Assembly: GCA_030550695.1 (NCBI GenBank)
Contig: JAUQOX010000087.1
Location: forward strand, 1-11,012
From: Gemmatimonadota bacterium
Lineage (GTDB): Bacteria; Gemmatimonadota; Gemmatimonadetes; Longimicrobiales; Gaopeijiaceae
DNA: 11,012 bases
Direction: 5' to 3'
Positions 1-5,259 of the stretch are shown here, in pieces (position 1 is the first letter of the stretch; every line of letters begins with the position of its first letter). The notes beneath the pieces are model-generated. The model was not told where the DNA came from and made no database searches. It was given only the letters and a program-made list of their open reading frames with translations. Made by a program: the position numbers and the translations under genes.

Positions 1-194
1 CGGATGAGGCGCAGCCCGTTCAGCCCGGGGAGCCAAAGTTCGGTGATCACCAGGGACACGTCTTTCTTGTGCCAGATTTCCAGGGCGGTTTTCCCGTCCC
101 GGGCGAAAATCAGCTCGTGGCCGTGCTCCTGGAGCACCGACCAGGCATGGACCCTCTCCTGCTCTTCCCAATCCACCACGAGGATCCGAGCCAC
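1..194 (-). CDS. Response regulator receiver domain, degenerate (5' part only)
   Basis: Sixty-four codons are visible before the gene leaves the left edge. The N-terminus starts with the beta1 strand ARILVVDW, followed by a helix, then VSLVITELWLPGLNGLRLIR. This is the beta3 / phospho-site / loop signature of CheY-like receivers. In the family the residue after VIT is the phospho-accepting Asp; here it is Glu (about residue 50). The first acidic-pocket Asp is kept (VVD), but the second is Trp. The domain therefore probably cannot be phosphorylated normally and may be locked or signal by another route. The start is GTG, chosen because AAGGAGA lies 6 bases upstream and the family motif begins right after it. 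Any output domain lies outside the window, so DNA binding cannot be judged. It is divergent from the DUF6305/permease operon. Confidence 0.88.
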   Translation of the reverse strand, partial: MARILVVDWEEQERVHAWSVLQEHGHELIFARDGKTALEIWHKKDVSLVITELWLPGLNGLRLI

Positions 195-200
195 GGCGGT

Positions 201-207
201 TCTCCTT
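201..207 (-). promoter_or_regulatory. Shine-Dalgarno AAGGAGA for the GTG-started receiver gene
   Basis: AAGGAGA on the minus strand sits 6 bases before GTG at 194-192. No ATG gives a comparable reading, so this site decides the start. Confidence 0.75.
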
Positions 208-252
208 GGGATGTCGAGGCCCCCCTCGGCCCGTCAGCGCCCCCCTCTTTGG

Positions 253-283
253 AATGTAGCGAGAGCACGGGATCCGGAGTCAA
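253..283 (-). promoter_or_regulatory. Possible sigma-70-like promoter for the receiver gene
   Basis: On the minus strand TTGACT (283-278) is followed after 19 bases by TACATT (258-253). The spacing is longer than the ideal 17, so this is a tentative call. It lies about 60 bases upstream of the GTG start, in the divergent gap. Confidence 0.35.
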
Positions 284-374
284 GCTTCGTGGGGGGGGCA
301 CGCTCGGCCTTGTCGAGGCCGTCAGGGGATGGGCCCTTTGCCTTGGCGGGGCGAGATCCCGGAGACCCGGCGGT

Positions 375-403
375 TTGACACCCCGGTAGGGGCGAAATAC
401 CTT
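375..403 (+). promoter_or_regulatory. Sigma-70-like promoter for the DUF6305/permease operon
   Basis: A perfect TTGACA (375-380) is followed after 17 bases by TACCTT (398-403). Transcription would start near 410, leaving a leader of about 23 bases with GAGGGGG just before the ATG at 433. The rest of the 195-432 gap holds only a small hairpin, CGGCCT-tgtcg-AGGCCG (305-321), of no clear role. Confidence 0.6.
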
Positions 404-432
404 GCCCGGCGTTCGACCTTTGCGAGGGGGTT

Positions 433-1017
433 ATGAGATACGCCTGCCGTTCCTCTGCCCGGGGCCCCATCCCTGGCCTATGGCTTTTGGCTTCGCTCCT
501 TGTCCTTTGGCTTGCCGCCCCCCTGGGGGGGCAGCCGTTCCAGCCCCCCCTTCTCATCGTTTCGGCGGGACAGAGTCCTGACGTCCAGTTGGCCGGCGTC
601 CTGGCCCGGCGGGCCGGTATCCAGCACACCTTGAACCCCACCGCCACCTCCCAAGATTTGGCCGGGGCCAGGACGGTGGCCCTGGTCATCGGAGCGAGCT
701 TGAAGGGATTGGGTGCGGCGGGCGTGGATCTCAACAAGGAGAAAGAGAGGATCCAGGCCATCCTGGCCGAGGCCCAAAAGCGCCAGATCCCCGTGTTGGT
801 GCTCCACCTCGGGGGGGAGCAGCGGCGGGGGGATCTGACCGACGAGCTCATCACCGCCTTTCTCCCGGCTGCCCGTTGGGCGCTGGTCTTGGAATCCAGC
901 GATCAGGACGGGCTGTTTACGCGGATCTGCCGCGAAAGGCGAATCCCGCTCCAGCGGGTGGCCCGGACGGCCGACGGGGCGGAGGTCCTCAAGGCTGCCT
1001 TCCGGCCAGGGAGTTGA
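433..1017 (+). CDS. Exported DUF6305-like protein, first gene of permease operon
   Basis: The 194-residue product has a signal-peptide-like N-terminus (hydrophobic about 15-31, ending LAAPLGGQP), so the rest probably acts outside the inner membrane. The mature part reads like an alpha/beta Rossmann-type fold. It has a first strand LLIVSAGQSPD (40-50), then VALVIGASLKGLGAAG (82-97), LVLHLGGEQRRGDLTDELI (122-140), a strand at 148-155, DGLFTRI (159-165) and IPL (171-173). This order of motifs matches my recollection of the uncharacterised DUF6305 family; no biochemical function is known to me. It is co-transcribed with the permease 30 bases downstream, so a periplasmic substrate-binding or accessory role is inferred, in the place a DctP protein would occupy. 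The ATG start follows GAGGGGG and the only strong promoter in the gap. Confidence 0.8.
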   Translation: MRYACRSSARGPIPGLWLLASLLVLWLAAPLGGQPFQPPLLIVSAGQSPDVQLAGVLARRAGIQHTLNPTATSQDLAGARTVALVIGASLKGLGAAGVDLNKEKERIQAILAEAQKRQIPVLVLHLGGEQRRGDLTDELITAFLPAARWALVLESSDQDGLFTRICRERRIPLQRVARTADGAEVLKAAFRPGS

Positions 1018-1047
1018 CGGCTCCCCCCCGGGCACCGGACGCCTTCC

Positions 1048-2319
1048 GTGTCGGAACCGCTGGTTTTCTTCACCATGGCCCTGGCCTTCGTAGGGGCTGC
1101 GGCTGTGGGCCGGCTCCCCATCGGCATCAGTCTGATGGCGGCGGCGGTGGTGGGGGGGCTCGCTGGCGGTGAGGGCGTTCCCGTCCGTCATCTGGTGGAG
1201 GGGGGGTTCGGGTACTTCGACCTCCTTCTCATCATCCTGTCGGCAATCCTGTTCATGAAAGTTCTGCAGGCCGCAGGGGTTCTGGATTCCCTTGCAGCCG
1301 GTATCCTCCGGGCGTTCCACCGGCGGAAAACCCTCCTGCTGCTCGCTTCCATGGCGTTGGTCATGTTCCCCGGGGCCATCACAGGTTCTTCCACGGTGGC
1401 TGTCCTCACCGCCGGCCCCCTGGTGGCGCCGGTTCTGATGCGCCTTGGTTTGGGCACGCTCAAGACCGGCGCCTTGGTGGCTATGGCTGCGGTCCTCGGC
1501 ATGGCCGCTCCCCCCATCAACATCCTGGTCATGATCATGGGGGGGGGAGTGGATATGCCCTATGTGGGGGTGACGGTGCCCCTCCTGCTCCTCGTCGTGC
1601 CGCCAGCCCTGGCGATTCCCCTTTGGCTGGGCCACCGCGAGCTGGGGGCGGTGGATTCGGAGCATCTCGACGACATCCTCCCCAAATCCTGGTTCGGGGA
1701 GTACGGATGGCGCCTCTTCCTCCCCCTGCTTTTGGTCCTGGGCCTCATGGCCTCCCAGCGCTTTCTGGTCCGCTTTATGCCCGACCCCGGTCTGCCGGTC
1801 ATCTTCCTCCTCGGATCCCTTCTGGGCTGGCGCAGCGGCCGATCTTTCGACTTCCTGGAGGTCACCCGGCAGGCCGTGAAGGACGCCATGCCCATCCTGG
1901 CCATCCTGGTGGGAGTCGGGATGTTCATCCAGATCCTGACCCTCACGGGGGGCCGGGGGTGGATCGTGGTTTCCCTCCTGGGGATGCCCAAAGCCCTCCT
2001 CTATTTCGCCATGGCTTTGGGCCTGGTCGCCTTCGGGGGGGTATCCTCCTTTGGTTCCGCTTCCATCCTGGGGGTTCCTTTCGTGCTGGCTCTCATGGAG
2101 AAGAACGCCATCTTGACCTCCACGGCCCTTTCCCTCGTGGCCAGCCTGGGAGATCTCATGCCCCCCACGGCCCTGGCGGGGATCTTTGCCGCGCAGGTCG
2201 TGGGGGAGCCGAGCTACCTGAAAGTCCTGCGATACTGCCTGGTACCTGCCGGCATGGTTCTCGTGTGGGGGCTTGTGGTCCTCCTTTCGGCGGAGACCCT
2301 GGAACGGATCCTTCTGTGA
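1048..2319 (+). CDS. TRAP DctM-like / ion-transporter-superfamily permease
   Basis: The 423-residue integral membrane protein has about 10-12 hydrophobic segments and two related halves. The first half carries FPGAITGSSTVAVL (107-120) and GMAAPPINI (151-159). The second carries GGVSSFGSASILGVPFVL (330-347) and GDLMPPTALAG (368-378). Paired SGS/SS hairpins followed by a PP-containing segment are the hallmark of DctM-type large TRAP subunits and other IT-superfamily secondary carriers. A charged linker (about 195-221) separates the halves and is probably cytoplasmic. Length is normal for DctM. The substrate is unknown, though a carboxylate is typical of the family. No DctP or four-helix DctQ gene is adjacent, which is unusual. 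The GTG start is taken because it begins before the first helix; its ribosome site is weak, and ATG at 1075 is the alternative. The gene contains a run of nine G at 1539-1547. Confidence 0.85.
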   Translation: MSEPLVFFTMALAFVGAAAVGRLPIGISLMAAAVVGGLAGGEGVPVRHLVEGGFGYFDLLLIILSAILFMKVLQAAGVLDSLAAGILRAFHRRKTLLLLASMALVMFPGAITGSSTVAVLTAGPLVAPVLMRLGLGTLKTGALVAMAAVLGMAAPPINILVMIMGGGVDMPYVGVTVPLLLLVVPPALAIPLWLGHRELGAVDSEHLDDILPKSWFGEYGWRLFLPLLLVLGLMASQRFLVRFMPDPGLPVIFLLGSLLGWRSGRSFDFLEVTRQAVKDAMPILAILVGVGMFIQILTLTGGRGWIVVSLLGMPKALLYFAMALGLVAFGGVSSFGSASILGVPFVLALMEKNAILTSTALSLVASLGDLMPPTALAGIFAAQVVGEPSYLKVLRYCLVPAGMVLVWGLVVLLSAETLERILL

Positions 2320-2434
2320 ACCCCTATGAGCCCTGGGGCGTCCGCCCTGGAACGGCGGAAAGGAACTCTCGGCGCGAGCTCCCCCCCGCCGGGAAGGGCG
2401 GAGAAGAGGGGAGACGGGAAGGTGGAGGCGGCCC

Positions 2435-2584
2435 ATGATGCTCCAACTGGCCTATCGCCTCATCGTGCTCTGCTTCGCGGCCTTCCTCGTCCGCTACGTC
2501 TGGGAAGAGAAGAACGTCTGGAACCAGGTAGGGGCGGCGGTGGTCCTCGTGCTTTTCGTGCTCCGGGCCTTCCTGTGGAAGTAG
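2435..2584 (+). CDS. Small two-helix membrane protein (49 aa) in permease operon
   Basis: This short reading frame encodes 49 residues with two hydrophobic segments, about 4-19 (QLAYRLIVLCFAAFLV) and 31-46 (QVGAAVVLVLFVLRAF), joined by a charged turn WEEKN. It ends in FLWK. GGTGGAGG ends 6 bases before the first of two consecutive ATG codons. Its stop TAG lies inside the ribosome site of the next gene, so translation of the two is probably coupled. I recognise no family. Position and topology suggest a small accessory subunit of the upstream permease, perhaps a reduced stand-in for the small TRAP subunit; this is inference. The 115 bases between the permease stop and this gene hold no clear signal other than the ribosome site. 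Confidence 0.7.
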   Translation: MMLQLAYRLIVLCFAAFLVRYVWEEKNVWNQVGAAVVLVLFVLRAFLWK

Positions 2585-2589
2585 GAGGT
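2583..2589 (+). promoter_or_regulatory. Consensus Shine-Dalgarno AGGAGGT overlapping the upstream stop
   Basis: AGGAGGT overlaps the TAG of the 49-aa gene and ends 5 bases before GTG at 2595. It fixes the GTG start of the deacylase and argues for translational coupling. Confidence 0.8.
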
Positions 2590-2594
2590 CCAAC

Positions 2595-3824
2595 GTGAAG
2601 GGGATCGGCCATTGGAGGGGGAACCGGCTGACGGCAGCGGCAAGCCTGTTGCTGGGAGCTATGATCGGTCTTTTGTCGGTTTCTGCCTTCCGGGGCATGT
2701 GGGAACCGGATCCCGTCTTTCCGTCTCCGTGGCTTACCCGCAAAGCCATGCTGGCGGATTACCATCCGGCCCTGAAGAACACCCCGGGCGACACCGAGGT
2801 CTTCGTCTTCGAGGGAGGGGAGCCTGGTGGAAGCCTCCTCGTGACGGGAGGAGTCCACGCCAACGAGGCGGCCGGTTTCATGGCGGCGCTGCTCCTGGTG
2901 GAGAACCTGAAGGTAGAAAAAGGGAAGGTGGTGGTGATCCCCCGGGCCAACGCCAGCGCTTTTACCCACTCCGAACCCCAGGAAGGGAGCCCCCAGCGCT
3001 ACGGCATAGAAGTGCCGGGAGGAGTCCGCTCCTTTCGGTTGGGCGCCAGGTTAACCAACCCCGTGCACCAGTGGCCGGACCCCTCCCTCTTCCGGACGCC
3101 GGCCGGCCAGATCGTGGCCGGCGCGGAAGCACGAAACCTGAACCGGTGCTTTCCTGGCCGACCTCGGGGAAGCTTGACCGAGCAGGTCGCCTGGGGGATT
3201 CTCGAAGTCATCCGACAAGAGGGGATCGGTCTGGGGATCGACCTGCACGAAAGCTCCCCCGAATATCCGGTCATCAACGCCATCGTGTTCCACGAGAAAG
3301 CGGCGGAAATGGCGGCGGTGGCCCAGATGGACCTTCAGTTCGAGGGGTTGGACTTCCGCCTGGAGGCTTCCCCGAGGAACCTCCGGGGGTTGAGCCACCG
3401 GGAGTGGGGCGATCATGGAGGGATTCGGGCTCTCCTGCTGGAGACCCCCAATCCGGTGCAGGGGCGCCTGAAGGGGCGACCCACACCGGAATTGGTGGTG
3501 ACGGGACGGGACCCCTTCTACCTCAAGGCGGCTGGGCTAGGGAGGTTGTTCATCCCCTACGACACGGCGGGGGCGCCCCTTTCGTGGCGGGTGGCCCGCC
3601 ATCTGGCGGCCGTGGAGGCGATCCTGGCCAGCCTGGAAGAAGTGGAGCCGGACCTGGCCGTAGCATGGAGCGGGCTCCCCGAGTGGAGGGCGGTGGTGGA
3701 ACAGGGGGTGGGGGCGTTCCTGCGGCCCGGGACCGGAGGCGGCCCCCGCACAGACGGGGGAGGAGGGGTAGCGGGGCAGGCTGGGGGAGGTGCACGCCGG
3801 CCCCCTCAGCCGGGGCGACCGTAG
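2595..3824 (+). CDS. Membrane-anchored succinylglutamate desuccinylase/aspartoacylase-like zinc deacylase
   Basis: The 409-residue M14-like metallohydrolase belongs to the AstE/AspA superfamily, which cleaves N-acyl groups from amino acids. The zinc ligands are visible as H88 and E91 in GGVHANEAAG and H218 in GIDLHES. The substrate-binding Asn/Arg are in ARNLNRCFPG (R184), followed by the family-typical GSLTEQVA. A general-base Glu is probably E283 in ALLLETPNP. One hydrophobic helix near the N-terminus (about 12-31) follows a basic start, so the catalytic domain should face the periplasm on a membrane anchor; classical family members are cytosolic. The last 35 residues are Gly/Pro/Arg-rich and probably disordered. 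It is the last gene of the operon, so it likely deacylates the transported compound or a precursor. The exact acyl substrate cannot be read from sequence. No convincing terminator is seen in 3825-3895. Confidence 0.87.
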   Translation: MKGIGHWRGNRLTAAASLLLGAMIGLLSVSAFRGMWEPDPVFPSPWLTRKAMLADYHPALKNTPGDTEVFVFEGGEPGGSLLVTGGVHANEAAGFMAALLLVENLKVEKGKVVVIPRANASAFTHSEPQEGSPQRYGIEVPGGVRSFRLGARLTNPVHQWPDPSLFRTPAGQIVAGAEARNLNRCFPGRPRGSLTEQVAWGILEVIRQEGIGLGIDLHESSPEYPVINAIVFHEKAAEMAAVAQMDLQFEGLDFRLEASPRNLRGLSHREWGDHGGIRALLLETPNPVQGRLKGRPTPELVVTGRDPFYLKAAGLGRLFIPYDTAGAPLSWRVARHLAAVEAILASLEEVEPDLAVAWSGLPEWRAVVEQGVGAFLRPGTGGGPRTDGGGGVAGQAGGGARRPPQPGRP

Positions 3825-3895
3825 GACCGCCGGTGGCCTGCCCCCCCCACGGTCCGTCCGGTGGCAAGGACCCCGCGGAGGGCCGCTTGTGTTGC

Positions 3896-4480
3896 TCAAT
3901 AGTCTTCGTCCGGAACATAGGCCCTGGCCCACAGGGCCACCTGGAGGGTCACTGCTTTGAACCAGGCGGCATACATCGCCTCCACCTCCTCGGGGGGTGC
4001 CCCCTTCCGGGCGAGGAAGGGGCGAATGGTCAAGGTAATGGGAACGATGAGGGCAATGAGGTGCCGCAGGGGAACTACCGGCGAGGCGGCCACGCTGTCG
4101 GTGAGGTTCTTCTTCTTGCGGCTGTGCCGCAGCCCGATCTCATGCTGGTAGTCCAGCCAGGCCTGGTCCATGGGACGGCGGCAGGTGTCCAAGATCCATT
4201 GTCCGAAACGCTTCCGGACAGCCTCCAGATACGAGGGGATGGGCTTTCCGTCGGTCCCCGCGAAGGTCGAAACGAGGTGGCGGTGACTCCCTACGAAACC
4301 GTACCACAGGTCCAGGATTTCTTCCACCTGGTCGTGGAGGACGGTTCCCGCCGCCTGAAGAGCCTTGGCGTCGTCGTCGGTGAAGAGAACACTGCCTTTG
4401 AGTTCCTCCAGGTCGGCGAGGGTGAGGGGGGAAGGGGCGACGGAAGGGGTGCCGTAGGTGTAGCCGGGGATTCGGGTCAT
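3896..4480 (-). CDS. Single-domain protoglobin (haem gas-binding protein)
   Basis: The 194-residue protein closely follows the protoglobin of Methanosarcina acetivorans as I recall it (195 residues), with no extra output domain. Shared stretches include IPGYTYG (4-10), DQVEEILDLWYGFVGSH (50-66), RKRFGQWILDT (89-99), DQAWLDYQ (105-112), FLARKG (155-160) and WFKAVTLQVALW (173-184). The proximal haem ligand is H119 in IGLRHSRKKKN. The distal W59 and Y60 and the pocket residue F92 are present. Protoglobins bind O2, CO and NO; the physiological role here, such as gas sensing or NO/O2 chemistry, is open. The start at 4480 is chosen over an in-frame ATG at 4528 because AAAGGAGGG precedes it by 4 bases and it matches family length. 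It is divergent from a MarR gene that probably controls it. Confidence 0.95.
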   Translation of the reverse strand: MTRIPGYTYGTPSVAPSPLTLADLEELKGSVLFTDDDAKALQAAGTVLHDQVEEILDLWYGFVGSHRHLVSTFAGTDGKPIPSYLEAVRKRFGQWILDTCRRPMDQAWLDYQHEIGLRHSRKKKNLTDSVAASPVVPLRHLIALIVPITLTIRPFLARKGAPPEEVEAMYAAWFKAVTLQVALWARAYVPDEDY

Positions 4481-4484
4481 GAAG

Positions 4485-4493
4485 CCCTCCTTT
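4485..4493 (-). promoter_or_regulatory. Shine-Dalgarno AAAGGAGGG setting the protoglobin start
   Basis: This strong site lies on the minus strand 4 bases before ATG 4480-4478. It excludes the longer in-frame start at 4528, which lies in or at the edge of the promoter. Confidence 0.85.
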
Positions 4494-4500
4494 CCTTGGG

Positions 4501-4528
4501 GTGTCCGAGGGGATCGAGGGGAGGACAC
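4501..4528 (-). promoter_or_regulatory. Hairpin in protoglobin leader with CCCCTCG tandem repeat in loop
   Basis: A perfect 6-base inverted repeat, GTGTCC (minus 4528-4523) and GGACAC (4506-4501), encloses two copies of CCCCTCG separated by AT; the second copy shares one base with the 3' arm. Each CCCTC, and a nearby CCTCC, could instead pair with the GGAGGG of the downstream ribosome site. A translational switch is possible but unproven. Confidence 0.35.
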
Positions 4529-4532
4529 ATAA

Positions 4533-4545
4533 TTTCGACTCGAAA
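4533..4545. promoter_or_regulatory. Candidate MarR operator palindrome TTTCG-ACT-CGAAA
   Basis: This is a perfect inverted repeat with 5-base arms and a 3-base centre, in the gap between the protoglobin and MarR genes. Outer arms AGGAC (4522-4526) and GTCCT (4553-4557) are nearly symmetric around it. Its core GACTCGA (4537-4543) recurs directly at 4581-4587. It overlaps the -10 and start site of the predicted protoglobin promoter, a typical repressor position. Confidence 0.5.
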
Positions 4546-4571
4546 CATACAGGTCCTACGCCCCTCGTCAA
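4544..4571 (-). promoter_or_regulatory. Sigma-70-like promoter for protoglobin
   Basis: On the minus strand TTGACG (4571-4566) is followed after 16 bases by TATGTT (4549-4544). The transcript would begin near 4537, giving a leader of about 57 bases. Confidence 0.5.
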
Positions 4572-4593
4572 GATGGTTAGGACTCGATACCTT
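4565..4593 (+). promoter_or_regulatory. Possible promoter for the MarR gene
   Basis: TCGTCA (4565-4570) is followed after 17 bases by TACCTT (4588-4593). The -10 is identical to that of the 375-403 promoter. Its -35 overlaps the -35 of the opposing protoglobin promoter, so the two could compete for polymerase. Confidence 0.45.
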
Positions 4594-4671
4594 TCTTGCC
4601 GCCCGGCAGCACCCCTGGATCAAGGGATTCCACGGGGGAAAGCGTCGGTGAGAGCTTCGGGGGGAGGAGGT

Positions 4672-5259
4672 ATGGCGCAGGGGGGCGTCGCCGATACGTA
4701 CGGACGAGTTCTCGAGTTGTTGGAGCGACTGGGCAACCTGGTCCGGGAGGATATCCGAAAGGCGGAGCCTCCCGGCTTGGCGCCCGTGCATCGTCAGATT
4801 CTCACCTATTTGGCCCGATGCAATCGGTTCAGCAATCACCCTCTGGCCGTAGCCCAATACCTGGGGCTCACCAAGGGCACCGTGTCCGTTTCCTTGTCGG
4901 TGCTGGAACACAAAGGTCTGGTTCGCCGGGAGGATGATCCTCGGGACCGCAGACAGGTTCGGCTGTTCCTGACGGAAGAGGGGGAGCGAATCGTCGCTGC
5001 CGGGGCGTCCCTTCAAGGTGCCCTCGAGGCTTGGGCACGTCTGGGGCCCAGGGGACGCATGCTGGAAGAGCTTTTGGAGGAGTTCCTCCGGGAACTTCTC
5101 CGGGCCCGCAAAGGGAGGCCCTTCGGCCCTTGTCGCCTCTGCCGGTACCTGGACCGGTCGCCGGAGGGCTTGCGGTGCTCCCTGTTGGACGAGCCCCTGT
5201 CGGAGACCGATGTGGAGAAGATCTGCCGGGAGCAGGAGCCGTCGGAGGTTTCCTCCTAG
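4672..5259 (+). CDS. MarR-family regulator with C-terminal four-cysteine cluster
   Basis: The 195-residue protein has a MarR winged helix-turn-helix at about 36-105. The recognition helix is LTKGTVSVSLSVLEHKGLV (66-84) and the wing DDPRDRRQVRLFLT (88-101) carries the family D-x-R signature. Flanking helices (8-30, 105-146) would form the dimer. After the fold comes an extra tail with C154, C157, C169 and C185, spaced C-X2-C-X11-C-X15-C, which suggests a bound metal ion or iron-sulfur cluster; C50 lies in the DNA-binding part. The regulator probably senses redox or gas stress and controls the divergent protoglobin and itself. The ATG follows GGGGAGGAGG; an in-frame GTG at 4648 is an alternative. 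Its stop overlaps the stop of the convergent GGT gene in a single CTAG. Confidence 0.92.
   Translation: MAQGGVADTYGRVLELLERLGNLVREDIRKAEPPGLAPVHRQILTYLARCNRFSNHPLAVAQYLGLTKGTVSVSLSVLEHKGLVRREDDPRDRRQVRLFLTEEGERIVAAGASLQGALEAWARLGPRGRMLEELLEEFLRELLRARKGRPFGPCRLCRYLDRSPEGLRCSLLDEPLSETDVEKICREQEPSEVSS

Noticed and set aside
478..2436. 652-codon open frame on minus opposite the DUF6305 and permease genes
   Set aside because: Its protein is rich in H, Q, G, P and R with no recognisable domain. It mirrors two well-supported genes and is a product of GC-biased third positions.
3825..3895. Possible terminator between the convergent deacylase and protoglobin genes
   Set aside because: Only short stems (GGTCC/GGACC and GCGG/CCGC) without a T tract are present; not supportable.
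4481..4528. Longer protoglobin start at 4528
   Set aside because: There is no ribosome site, it overlaps or adjoins the predicted transcription start, and the 4480 start matches the family N-terminus.
2612..4651. 679-codon open frame on plus across the deacylase and protoglobin
   Set aside because: It runs in the wrong frame of one supported gene and antisense to another; its composition is low-complexity Gly/Arg/Pro.
4501..4671. N-terminal extension of the MarR frame from 4501
   Set aside because: It would cover both promoters and the palindrome; a ribosome site precedes the ATG at 4672 and the MarR fold begins only after it.
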